In this document: piece after piece, positions 42,403 to 50,409 of the stretch
Position numbering within the stretch: the stretch's first letter is position 1
Layout of the letters: the number at the start of each line of letters is the position of its first letter
From: Mycobacterium paraffinicum
GTDB taxonomy: Bacteria; Actinomycetota; Actinomycetes; Mycobacteriales; Mycobacteriaceae
Assembly (NCBI RefSeq): GCF_001907675.1
Contig: NZ_MPNT01000020.1
Span: 40,529 to 104,528 of the forward strand
Length of the DNA stretch: 64,000 nucleotides
Direction: 5' to 3'
Program-made: the position numbers and the translations under genes
The notes under the pieces: model-generated
Database searches by the model: none
What the model saw: only the letters and a program-made list of their open reading frames with translations
Told to the model about the DNA's origin: nothing

Positions 42403-43797
42403 TCACACGCGGGCCAGTGCGTCTGCAGTCTCAGTGCCCGCGTCGACGGGCGGCGCGGGGCGGCGCGCGTACACCAGCCACGTGATCAGCGCGGCCACCA
42501 CGTAGGAGCCGAGGAACGCCCAGTACGCCGACGTCTCCGTCCCGGTGGCCAGGTAGGACTGGCGCAGCGCGAGGTTGATGCCCACGCCGCCGAGCGCGCC
42601 GACCGCCGAGCAGACCCCGATCAACGATCCCGCCCTGGCGCGCGCCCAATGCCGGCGCTCGGCCTCACCCATCGCGAGCGTGCGGCTGCGCGCCTCGTAG
42701 ACGGACGGGATCAGCTTGAACACCGAGCCGTTGCCCATCCCGGACAGGACGAACAGCACCATGAAGCCGGCGACGTAGCCGACCATGCTGGTCGAGCGGC
42801 CCCCGGCGTAGTGATCGTCGAATGTGTTGATGACAACGAGCAATCCGGCGGGCAGCGTCATGCCGGCGAGCACGCCGAGGGTGACCCGGCCGCCACCCTT
42901 GCGGTCGGCCAGCCGGCCGCCGTAGATCCGGGCCAGCGAACCCAGCAGCGGCCCGATGAAGGCCACCTGCGCGGCGTGTAGCGCCGCGTGTTTGGCGGAT
43001 TCGCCGTTGGCCAGGAAGTTCACCTGCATCACCTGACCGAAGGCGAACGCGAAACCGATCCAGGAACCGAAGGTGCAGATGTAGAGCAGCGAGATCACGT
43101 AGGTGTCGCGCTCGAAAAGGATCGAGCGCATCGTGTCGAGCTCGGTGCCGTGGCCGACGTTGTCCATCAGCAGCGCGGCGGCGACGCCGACCACCGCCAG
43201 CATCACCAGGTACACCGCGCACACCCAGTACGGTGCCTGGTGTCCCGCCGTGGCGAGCACCAACAGCCCGACGAGCTGGATCACGGCCACCCCGAGGTTG
43301 CCGACGCCGGCGTTGACGGCCAGCGCCGACCCCTTGAGCCGTTGGGGGTAGAAGGCGTTGACGTTGGCGAGCGAGGCCGCGTAGTTGCCGCCGCCCAGCC
43401 CGGTCAGCGCGGCGCAGACCACGAACGGCCACAGCGGCAGCCCGGGATTGGCCAACAACACGATCGTGCCGGCCGTCGGGATCAGCAGCACGAACGCCGA
43501 GAAGGCGGTCCAGTTGCGGCCGCCGAAGGCGGCGATGCCCAGCGTGTAGGGGATCCGGGCCAGGGCGCCGACCAGGGTGGCGACGGCGCCCAGCAGCAAC
43601 TTGTCGCCTGCGGAGAAGCCGTAGACGTGCTCGGGCATGAACAGCGCCATGACGGGCCACAGCGTCCAGATCGAGAAGGCGACGTGGTCGCCCGCGACGG
43701 TGCACAACAGGTTGCGGCGGGCGATCTTGGAGTTGCCGGCCTCCCAAGCCGCCGCGTCTTCCGGATTCCAGTCCGCGATGCGGTGATTGCGGGCCAT
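42403..43797 (-). CDS. narK3: nitrate/nitrite transporter, NarK family
   Basis: The 464-residue MFS transporter matches NarK3 (Rv0261c). Twelve membrane helices are expected. Nitrate-signature glycine-rich segments are present as A-L-T-G-L-G-G-G-N-Y-A-A-S-L and V-G-A-L-G-G-V-G-I-N, together with the early G-G-R-N-W loop. It imports nitrate or exports nitrite across the inner membrane. ATG 43797 has a GGATCG-type weak ribosome site. It begins the operon with the HemD/winged-helix gene and chelatase, pairing transport with sirohaem and nitrite reduction. A palindrome occurs in its 400-base upstream region. Confidence 0.93.
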   Translation of the reverse strand: MARNHRIADWNPEDAAAWEAGNSKIARRNLLCTVAGDHVAFSIWTLWPVMALFMPEHVYGFSAGDKLLLGAVATLVGALARIPYTLGIAAFGGRNWTAFSAFVLLIPTAGTIVLLANPGLPLWPFVVCAALTGLGGGNYAASLANVNAFYPQRLKGSALAVNAGVGNLGVAVIQLVGLLVLATAGHQAPYWVCAVYLVMLAVVGVAAALLMDNVGHGTELDTMRSILFERDTYVISLLYICTFGSWIGFAFAFGQVMQVNFLANGESAKHAALHAAQVAFIGPLLGSLARIYGGRLADRKGGGRVTLGVLAGMTLPAGLLVVINTFDDHYAGGRSTSMVGYVAGFMVLFVLSGMGNGSVFKLIPSVYEARSRTLAMGEAERRHWARARAGSLIGVCSAVGALGGVGINLALRQSYLATGTETSAYWAFLGSYVVAALITWLVYARRPAPPVDAGTETADALARV

Positions 43798-44198
43798 CCG
43801 ATCCTCACCTTTCGTCAACGATGAATTCGACTGTGCGCGTTGGGTTGACGGGGGAGGGCCCGCGCTCGGGGTGGCGCGCAACCCGGCGTGCATAACACTC
43901 CCTCTCGTCAGGCCCACTCACCGGCGCATCCGGGTGTACCCGCGCCAGGTGTCGCGTCGCTCACCCGCGCTGCGGGAAAGAAATATGGGCGCGGAGAATG
44001 AAGGGGCATGCCCCGCCGTGGTATTTCGATGCTCACATTCGGGGCGGGAACGGGTCAACTCAAGCGACCCGGAATCGCCTGTTAGTTCTTTGCCAGTTAT
44101 CTGGTAGCTACCTGTAGGCGCCAAGCCGCGAAACTACCGCGAATTTAAGGTGATTCACGCGCGGCGCGCGCCTTGGTGTGAGCTGGAATACATTTCGG
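43798..44198. other. 401-base region between pxpC and narK3, regulatory
   Basis: No gene is supported. A 12-bp perfect palindrome GGGGCATGCCCC lies at 44003-44014, about 206 bases upstream of narK3, and a 10-bp palindrome GGTAGCTACC lies at 44103-44112. The 44050-44160 part is AT-richer than its surroundings. It presumably holds the narK3 promoter. Confidence 0.5.
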
Positions 44199-45116
44199 TC
44201 AGGAAAACGGCCAGCCCGCGCCGGCGGACGGCGCCTGGGCGCCCACCAGCACCCTCGGGCGTGACCAGTGCAGGCGCACCGGCTGCCCGGGGCGGACCTG
44301 GGCGATCTTGTCGATGTCCTCGTCGATCACCACGCCGACCACCGGGTAACCTCCGGTCACCGGGTGGTCAGGACCCAGGATCACCGGTAAACCGTTGGGC
44401 GGCACCTGAATTGCGCCGCGTGTGGTGCCCTCGCTGGGCAGCTGACGGTCCGGGTAGCGGCACTGCAGGGGGCGGCCCATCAATCGCATGCCCACGCGGT
44501 CGCTGCGGTCGGATGCCACCCAGTCGTTGTGCACCAGGACATCGGGGTCGACGAACCAATCGTCCCGCGGGCCGGGCACCACGCCCAGCTCGACCACGCC
44601 GCCGGGGATCGCGGCCACCGGAGCCTGGTCGAGTTCGGGGTAGTCGGGGGTGTGCTCGCCGACCGGAAGCCGACCTCCCGCACGCAGCGGCGACGGGCCG
44701 ATGGCCGACAGCACGTCATAGCTGCGCGATCCCAGCACCGGCTGGACGGCGATGCCGCCACGCACCGCGAGGTAGGTCCGCAGCCCGGCGCGCGGCGTGC
44801 CGAGCGCGATCACCTGGCCGTCGCGAACGTGCTGAATGCTGTTCGTGCCGAACTTGATTCCGTCGACGGTGGGGTCGGTGTCGGCACCCGTCACCGCGAT
44901 GTCGATATCGCCGCCGCGCAGCCGGGCCGCAAAACCGCCGAACGTCACCTCGACGGTGGCGCGGTCATCGGGGTTGGCCACCAGCCGGTTAGCCAGCTGA
45001 TGGGCGCGCCGGTCGGCGGCCCCCGACCGGCTCACTCCCAGGTGGGCCAGACCGGGCCGGCCCAGATCCTGGACGACGGCGAGCGGTCCGGTGCGAAGGA
45101 TCTCCAGGGATGGCAC
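44199..45116 (-). CDS. pxpC: 5-oxoprolinase subunit C (KipA/PxpC-like, Rv0263c)
   Basis: The 305-residue protein is a biotin-dependent-carboxylase-like domain protein (PxpC/KipA). Typical early motifs are [17 protein letters not shown] and S-G-A-A-D-R-R-A; the C-terminal half has [14 protein letters not shown]. With PxpB it forms an ATP-dependent 5-oxoprolinase that opens pyroglutamate when PxpA (LamB/YcsF) is present. PxpB is 15 bases upstream on the same strand; no PxpA gene is in the window. It matches Rv0263c in context. Confidence 0.88.
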   Translation of the reverse strand: MPSLEILRTGPLAVVQDLGRPGLAHLGVSRSGAADRRAHQLANRLVANPDDRATVEVTFGGFAARLRGGDIDIAVTGADTDPTVDGIKFGTNSIQHVRDGQVIALGTPRAGLRTYLAVRGGIAVQPVLGSRSYDVLSAIGPSPLRAGGRLPVGEHTPDYPELDQAPVAAIPGGVVELGVVPGPRDDWFVDPDVLVHNDWVASDRSDRVGMRLMGRPLQCRYPDRQLPSEGTTRGAIQVPPNGLPVILGPDHPVTGGYPVVGVVIDEDIDKIAQVRPGQPVRLHWSRPRVLVGAQAPSAGAGWPFS

Positions 45117-45131
45117 GGCGATCTCCTTACC

Positions 45132-45806
45132 TCAGACGGCCCGGAACTGAACCCACATGCCCTGCGTCAGCAGGGCCGGCGCGGGCCGTTCGAGGTCCCA
45201 CAGGACCGCGTCGGTGCGGCCGATGAGTTGCCAGCCGCCCGGCGACCGGCGCGGGTAGACCGCGCTGAACTCCCCGGCCAGGCCGACCGAACCGGCGGGC
45301 ACCGACGTGCGGGGCTCGGAGCGGCGCGGCACCCGCAGGCGCGCGTCGCCGTCCACCAGATACGCGAAACCCGGTGCAAATCCACTGAATCCGACGCGCC
45401 ACAGGCCGCTCGTGTGGGCCTCGATCACCTCCGCGACGGTCAGCCCGGTGTGGGCAGCGACCTCGGCGAGGTCGGGGCCGTCGTAGACGACGTCGATGAC
45501 CACGTCGGCACGCCGGTCCGGCTCGGCGGCCTCCTCGGCGGTGACCCGCATCTTGCGCAGTCGCTGACGGATCACGCCCTGCATCCGGGGGCCGTCAAGT
45601 TTGACCAGAACCGTCCGGGCGGCCGGGACGATGTCGACCACACCCGGCAACGCCGCGGCGCGCAGCTGAGCCGCCCACGCCAATACCTCGGCGGTGCTGC
45701 CGCATTGCAGCATCAGCGCGCTGTCGCCGAAGTCCAGCACCGTGTTGCCGACCAGTTCGGTCGGCAGGTCCTTGGGCATGTTGTCCGTCAGGTCCGTCAC
45801 GCTCAT
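45132..45806 (-). CDS. pxpB: 5-oxoprolinase subunit B (KipI/PxpB-like, Rv0264c)
   Basis: The 224-residue protein is a KipI/PxpB-type domain: [27 protein letters not shown], and the conserved [11 protein letters not shown] and [10 protein letters not shown] motifs. It works with PxpC on 5-oxoproline. The first 10 residues ([10 protein letters not shown]) may be optional, as M-P-K-D-L is a later in-frame start. It lies 112 bases downstream of fecB2 on the same strand. The oplA gene that follows in H37Rv is absent here. Confidence 0.88.
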   Translation of the reverse strand: MSVTDLTDNMPKDLPTELVGNTVLDFGDSALMLQCGSTAEVLAWAAQLRAAALPGVVDIVPAARTVLVKLDGPRMQGVIRQRLRKMRVTAEEAAEPDRRADVVIDVVYDGPDLAEVAAHTGLTVAEVIEAHTSGLWRVGFSGFAPGFAYLVDGDARLRVPRRSEPRTSVPAGSVGLAGEFSAVYPRRSPGGWQLIGRTDAVLWDLERPAPALLTQGMWVQFRAV

Positions 45807-45918
45807 TACTCGACGGTAACCCCGCCGGCTCGGGCCGGGCGAGGGGCGAGCGAGGGATTTTCGAACACTGCCAGAGCTGCCTTAGCAAACGCTCAAACCC
45901 CGCGGGCCGGGTTGGGAA

Positions 45919-46905
45919 TTAACCGAGGATCTTGCCGAGCAGCGGCGGCAGTTGATCGGCGACCACGGGGTAGCTCAGCGGCGAGGAGAAGGCGATCGCG
46001 CCGGCCTGATCCTTGGTGGTGAAGATGTGTCGGCTCTGCGCGGCGGCCACGTCCGGGTCGGCGAGCAACGCCTTCTGGTCGTCGGGACTCTCGGTGGTCC
46101 AGATGATCACGTCGGCGGAGTCGAGCACCGCCTTGACGTGATCGCGCGGAATGACGGCGCGGTGATCCGTGCCGAAAGGCCTGATGCTGTCGGCGATCAC
46201 GAGCCCCATCTGGTTCAGAAAGTCCGTGCGCCAGCCGGCCATGGTCGCGACGACGGTGCCCTGCCAGAGCGTGCCCTCCATCAGCAACGCCTTCTTGCCC
46301 GTCCAGGCGGGGTGCTCCTTGCCGACGGCGGTGAACTTCTGGTCGACGGCGTCGATCAGCGACTTCATCTGGTCGGCCTGGAACACCGCCTGGCCGATCG
46401 CGGTGGCCTGCTCCTTCCACGGCTCGAAGAAGGCGTCGCCGTCCGACTGCGGCAGGGTCGGGGCGATCGCGGACAGCTTCTGATAGGTGTCGCCGTCCAC
46501 GCCGGCGTTGGTCGCCACGATCAGGTCCGGTTTGAGGCCGGCGATCTGGTCGACCGGAATCCCGTTGTCCAGGTTCAGCACCACCGGCCGCGCCCCACCG
46601 AGCTTGGGCTGAGCCCACGGCCACACCGCGAACGGCTGATCACCGAACCAGTTGGTGACGGCGATGGGCACCACGCCGACCGCGAGCAGGTCGTCCTGCT
46701 CGGTGTAGCCGGCACTGACCACCCGCTTGGGCGGCTCCTTGATGACGGTCTGGCCGAAGAGGTGGTTGATGGTCACCGATTTGCCGCCGGAGTTATCCGG
46801 CGACGGCTTGCGTGACGAGCACGCGGCGGGAGCCCCGGCGACCGCGGCGACCGCCGCAGCCCCTGCGAGCTGCAAGAATCCCCGTCGATTCCGACCCTGT
46901 CGCAT
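45919..46905 (-). CDS. fecB2: iron-siderophore substrate-binding lipoprotein
   Basis: The 328-residue protein matches FecB2 (Rv0265c). The N-terminus carries a twin-arginine-like N-R-R-G-F-L-Q-L-A-G signal and a lipobox ending at C29 (P-A-A-C-S). The mature part is a class III periplasmic binding protein (V-L-N-L-D-N-G-I-P-V-D-Q-I, then N-A-G-V-D-G-D-T-Y-Q-K-L). It would bind ferric siderophore or haem outside the membrane. The ABC permease is not in the window. It lies downstream of a TetR gene that begins 57 bases away on the same strand. Confidence 0.9.
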   Translation of the reverse strand: MRQGRNRRGFLQLAGAAAVAAVAGAPAACSSRKPSPDNSGGKSVTINHLFGQTVIKEPPKRVVSAGYTEQDDLLAVGVVPIAVTNWFGDQPFAVWPWAQPKLGGARPVVLNLDNGIPVDQIAGLKPDLIVATNAGVDGDTYQKLSAIAPTLPQSDGDAFFEPWKEQATAIGQAVFQADQMKSLIDAVDQKFTAVGKEHPAWTGKKALLMEGTLWQGTVVATMAGWRTDFLNQMGLVIADSIRPFGTDHRAVIPRDHVKAVLDSADVIIWTTESPDDQKALLADPDVAAAQSRHIFTTKDQAGAIAFSSPLSYPVVADQLPPLLGKILG

Positions 46906-46961
46906 CGCGTGAGATTAGCGCGTCCGGTGGCCACAACGCCCGTCGCCGCGCGGTTGCCCGG

Positions 46962-47546
46962 TCAGCCCAGCGGCATGCCGGCGTCCAGGAAGTCCAGCGC
47001 CCGATAGATGGTTTCGGCCGTTTTCGGCGCGCTGTCGTAGGCCGCCATCATGGCGCCGACCATCGCGCCGACGAACACCCGCACCTCGAAATCCGTTGCG
47101 GGGCGGCCGATCCGGCGGCCGATCGCCTCCGCCATGACATTCACGGTGCGGTGGTACTCGTCGTAGAGGGCGGCTTTGAGCTCGGGGATCGAGAAGATCA
47201 GCCGCTGCCGGGTGTTCTCGAACTCCAGCTGCTCGGCTGACAGGCCGGCCATCGTGGTGGCGTAGGCCCGGCGAATGGCCTGGCTCGGCGACAGCTCGGG
47301 TGGCTGGGCGTCGAACGCGGCCAGGATCAGCGGATCGAGGTCGTCGGCCAGCAGCAGCGACTCCTTGGATCCGAAGTACCGGAAGAACGTGCTGGGCGAC
47401 ACCTCGGCGGCCTCGGCGATCTGCTCGACGGTGGTGGCGGCGTAGCCGTTCGCGTCGAACAGGCGGAACGCCTCGCGCCGCAGGGCATGGCGGGTCTTGA
47501 TCTTCTTGCGTTCCCGCAGCCCCAGAGGCTGGTCAGTCGCCGGCAT
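46962..47546 (-). CDS. TetR-family transcriptional regulator
   Basis: The 194-residue protein has a TetR helix-turn-helix (A-L-R-R-E-A-F-R-L-F-D-A-N-G-Y-A-A-T-T-V, then V-S-P-S-T-F-F-R-Y-F-G-S-K) at residues about 18-62 and a helical ligand domain. ATG 47546 was chosen because the GGGAG ribosome site lies 9 bases upstream. It is divergent from narU, with two inverted repeats in between (47556-47571 and 47594-47607), one 9 bases before the start. It probably regulates itself and narU. I do not recall this gene at the H37Rv position, where oplA is found. Confidence 0.88.
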   Translation of the reverse strand: MPATDQPLGLRERKKIKTRHALRREAFRLFDANGYAATTVEQIAEAAEVSPSTFFRYFGSKESLLLADDLDPLILAAFDAQPPELSPSQAIRRAYATTMAGLSAEQLEFENTRQRLIFSIPELKAALYDEYHRTVNVMAEAIGRRIGRPATDFEVRVFVGAMVGAMMAAYDSAPKTAETIYRALDFLDAGMPLG

Positions 47547-47555
47547 GCGGCAATT

Positions 47556-47607
47556 CTCCCGCATTCGGGAGGCAAAAAAGTTCTGACAAGCGGGCAACGG
47601 CCGTTGC
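47556..47607. promoter_or_regulatory. two palindromic sites between TetR and narU
   Basis: CTCCCG-CATT-CGGGAG (47556-47571) has 6-bp arms, and GCAACGGCCGTTGC (47594-47607) is a perfect 14-bp palindrome. They lie just before the TetR start and 69 bases before narU. They are good candidate operators for the adjacent TetR; the different sequences suggest two sites or two regulators. Confidence 0.55.
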
Positions 47608-47676
47608 GAGATCCACTTATCTCCGCCGTAACTGCGCCCACGCGGGCCGGTAACAGACATTCCATAGCGTCGGGGA

Positions 47677-49077
47677 GTGACTGCAACGAGTTCTGCCGAG
47701 CCGACGGCTCCGGTCCTTGCGCCCCCGCGTCCGCCCCGCCGGGGCAGACACTGGATCGACGACTGGCGGCCCGAGGACCCCGCGTTCTGGGAGACGACCG
47801 GTAAGCCGATCGCCCGGCGCAACCTGATCTTCTCGATCTTCGCCGAGCACGTCGGGTTCAGCGTGTGGATGTTGTGGAGCATCGTGGTGGTCCAGATGAC
47901 CGCGGGGCCCCACGGCCACCCGTCCGCGTCCGGCTGGGCGCTGACCGCGAGCCAGGCGCTGTGCCTGGTCGCCGTGCCCAGCGGGGTGGGAGCGCTTCTG
48001 CGCCTGCCCTACACCTTCGCGGTCCCGATCTTCGGCGGCCGCAACTGGACCACCATCTCGGCGGCGCTGCTGCTGATCCCGTGCGCGCTGCTGGCCTGGG
48101 CGGTCGCGCATCCCGGGCTCTCGTTCGGCGTCCTGGTCGCGATCGCCGCGACCGCCGGCTTCGGCGGCGGCAACTTCGCCTCGTCGATGGCCAACATCTC
48201 CTTTTTCTATCCGGAGAAGGACAAGGGCTGGGCGCTCGGCCTGAACGCGGCCGGCGGCAACATCGGGGTCGCGGTGGTGCAGAAGATCATCCCGCCCATC
48301 GTCGTCGCCGGGGGCGGGGTGGCGCTGTCGCGCGCCGGACTGTTCTATTTGCCGCTGGCCGTGGTGGCCGCCGGGTGCGCCTTCCTGTTCATGAACAACT
48401 TGTCGGAGGCGAAGGCTGACGTGAAGCCGGTGTGGCAGTCGCTGCGGCACCCCGACACCTGGGTGATGGCGCTGCTGTACATCGGCACGTTCGGCTCGTT
48501 CATCGGCTACTCGGCGGCCTTCCCGACCCTGCTCAAGACGGTGTTCGGCCGCGGCGATATCGCGTTGACCTGGGCGTTCCTCGGCGCGTGCATCGGCTCG
48601 GTCATCCGCCCCCTTGGCGGCAAGCTGGCCGACCGGGTCGGCGGGGCGCGCATCACCGCCGTCAGTTTCGTCATGCTCGCGGCGGGCGCCGCGGCGGCGC
48701 TGTGGTCGGTGAACGCCAAGAACCTGCCGCTGTTCTTCGCCAGCTTCATGTTCTTGTTCGTCGCGACCGGCATCGGCAACGGCTCGACGTACCGGATGAT
48801 CTCGCGAATCTTCGTGATCAAGGGCCAGCTCGCCGGCGGCGACCCGGACACCATGGTGCACATGCGCCGGCAGGCCGCGGGCGCGCTGGGAGTCATCTCG
48901 GCGGTCGGCGCCTTCGGCGGGTTCGTTGTGCCGCTGGCCTACGCCTGGTCGAGGTCGCAGTTCGGCAGCATCGAGCCGGCGCTGCGGTTCTACGTGGGGT
49001 TCTTCCTGGCCCTGCTGGTGGTCACCTGGTACTGCTACCTGCGTAAGGGCAACGCGGTGGCGCGGGTGGGGGTATAG
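47677..49077 (+). CDS. narU: nitrate/nitrite transporter, NarK/NarU family
   Basis: The 466-residue MFS transporter matches NarU (Rv0267). A polar N-terminus (E-P-T-A-P-V-L-A-P-P-R-P-P) precedes twelve membrane helices; nitrate-signature segments G-F-G-G-G-N-F-A-S-S-M and V-G-A-F-G-G-F-V-V-P, and the G-G-R-N-W loop, are present. It would move nitrate or nitrite. GTG 47677 is the start. It is divergent from a TetR gene and convergent with the LigD-Pol-like gene, with only 5 bases between the stops. Confidence 0.92.
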   Translation: MTATSSAEPTAPVLAPPRPPRRGRHWIDDWRPEDPAFWETTGKPIARRNLIFSIFAEHVGFSVWMLWSIVVVQMTAGPHGHPSASGWALTASQALCLVAVPSGVGALLRLPYTFAVPIFGGRNWTTISAALLLIPCALLAWAVAHPGLSFGVLVAIAATAGFGGGNFASSMANISFFYPEKDKGWALGLNAAGGNIGVAVVQKIIPPIVVAGGGVALSRAGLFYLPLAVVAAGCAFLFMNNLSEAKADVKPVWQSLRHPDTWVMALLYIGTFGSFIGYSAAFPTLLKTVFGRGDIALTWAFLGACIGSVIRPLGGKLADRVGGARITAVSFVMLAAGAAAALWSVNAKNLPLFFASFMFLFVATGIGNGSTYRMISRIFVIKGQLAGGDPDTMVHMRRQAAGALGVISAVGAFGGFVVPLAYAWSRSQFGSIEPALRFYVGFFLALLVVTWYCYLRKGNAVARVGV

Positions 49078-49082
49078 CGGGT

Positions 49083-50351
49083 TCAGCCCGACGGCTTTTG
49101 TTTGCCGCCGTACCCCTGCCCCTCCTTCTTCCAAGGGCTGTAGTCGGCGATCAGCTCCTCCTGCGGAGGTCGCTGATCGGCGGGCACGTGCTGGAGGTTG
49201 ATCCGGATGCGGTACCAGATCGAACTCGGCCCGCGCATGCCGTCGACGAGGACGTCGGCCGGCTGCAGTAGGCGTGACGCGGCGGGGTGACGGCCGCGCC
49301 AGGTGTCCAGCGCGGCGAGCGCCTCGTCCTTGGTCTTGGTGCGCGCGATCTCGATGAGCGGCTTGGAGGAGACCCGCCCGCCTTCGGTGCGCGTGCCCGA
49401 GCCTTTGGGCGCGCGCTCGGGCGGGCCCATCTCCTCGGCCAGCACCAGCAGCCGATCCAGGTCGCCGACCGCGTCGTCCATCCCCTCCCACGGATCGCCC
49501 AGTTCGGCGAACCGCCGGGGGATGGTCTCGATGGTGAAGGTCTCGGGCCTGCAGCCGGCGACCTCCTCCCACAGCAGCGGCGTCGACACCCGGGCGTCCG
49601 GCGTCGCGCGAACCGAGTACGCCGACGCGACCGTGCGGTCCTTGGCGTTCTGGTTGAAGTCGACGAACACCCCCTCGCGCTCCTCCTTCCACCAGCGGCT
49701 GGTCGCCGCGTCGGGCACCCGCCGCTCGACTTCGCGGGCCACGGTCTGCGCGGCCAGCCGGACCTGCCGGAACTCCCAGCGCGGGGCGATCCGCGCGTAG
49801 ATGTGAAAACCGCGCGACCCCGACGTCTTCGGCCAGGCGACCAGGCCGTAATCCTCGAGCACCTCGCGGACCACCAGCGCCACCTCGACGATCCGCTGCC
49901 AGGACACCCCGGGCATCGGATCCAGGTCGACTCGCAACTCGTCGGGGTGATCGAGGTCGTCGGCCCGCACCGGGTGCGGGTTGAGGTCGACGCAGCCCAG
50001 GTTGATCGCCCACACCAGGCCGGCGGCGTCGTGGATGACGGCCTCGGCGGCCGACGTGCCCCGGGCGTAGTGCAGTTCGGCGACGTCGACGTAGTCGGGC
50101 CGGTTCTTCGGGGCCCGCTTCTGAAACACCGCCTCTTCCGCGATGCCCTTCACGAAGCGCTTGAGGATCATCGGCCGGCCGGCCACCCCGCGCAGCGCCC
50201 CGTCGGCCACGGACAGGTAGTAGCGGACCAGGTCCGATTTGGTGAACGGCCCCGTGCCGGCGTGGGCCTCGAAGACCACCTTGTCGGGATGGGTGATCGT
50301 GACCCGGCGGCCGGCCACTTCCAATGACGCGGGACCGGTCATGTTCATCAT
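49083..50351 (-). CDS. LigD polymerase-domain (AEP primase-polymerase) protein (Rv0269c-like)
   Basis: The 422-residue protein matches Rv0269c-type stand-alone LigD-Pol domains. The N-terminal part has R-R-V-T-I-T-H-P-D-K-V-V-F and Y-Y-L-S-V-A, then the A-E-L-H-Y-A-R-G and the catalytic D-x-D in R-V-D-L-D-P-M-P-G; the later R-G-F-H-I-Y-A-R segment is typical of archaeo-eukaryotic primase-polymerases. It may extend DNA/RNA ends in non-homologous end joining or gap repair. Start uncertain: ATG 50351, 50348 and 50342 are tandem; no ribosome site is seen and leaderless initiation is possible. The C-terminal Q-G-Y-G-G-K-Q-K-P-S-G is basic. Confidence 0.87.
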   Translation of the reverse strand: MMNMTGPASLEVAGRRVTITHPDKVVFEAHAGTGPFTKSDLVRYYLSVADGALRGVAGRPMILKRFVKGIAEEAVFQKRAPKNRPDYVDVAELHYARGTSAAEAVIHDAAGLVWAINLGCVDLNPHPVRADDLDHPDELRVDLDPMPGVSWQRIVEVALVVREVLEDYGLVAWPKTSGSRGFHIYARIAPRWEFRQVRLAAQTVAREVERRVPDAATSRWWKEEREGVFVDFNQNAKDRTVASAYSVRATPDARVSTPLLWEEVAGCRPETFTIETIPRRFAELGDPWEGMDDAVGDLDRLLVLAEEMGPPERAPKGSGTRTEGGRVSSKPLIEIARTKTKDEALAALDTWRGRHPAASRLLQPADVLVDGMRGPSSIWYRIRINLQHVPADQRPPQEELIADYSPWKKEGQGYGGKQKPSG

Positions 50352-50373
50352 GGTAAGTGGATGGGTACTTACC
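50352..50373. promoter_or_regulatory. inverted repeat between LigD-Pol-like gene and fadD2
   Basis: GGTAAGT and ACTTACC are perfect 7-base arms around 8 bases. The site abuts the LigD-Pol start and ends 37 bases before fadD2. The half-site contains CTTAC, also seen in the fad operators, but in the opposite arrangement, so a common regulator is not implied. Confidence 0.35.
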
Positions 50374-50409
50374 CCTCGGAATGCGACGGACGTCACATAG
50401 GGTGGATCC

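Noticed and set aside
43787..44107. 106-residue frame in the narK3 upstream region
   Set aside because: No ribosome site, no family motifs, and it overlaps the narK3 promoter region; compositional artefact.
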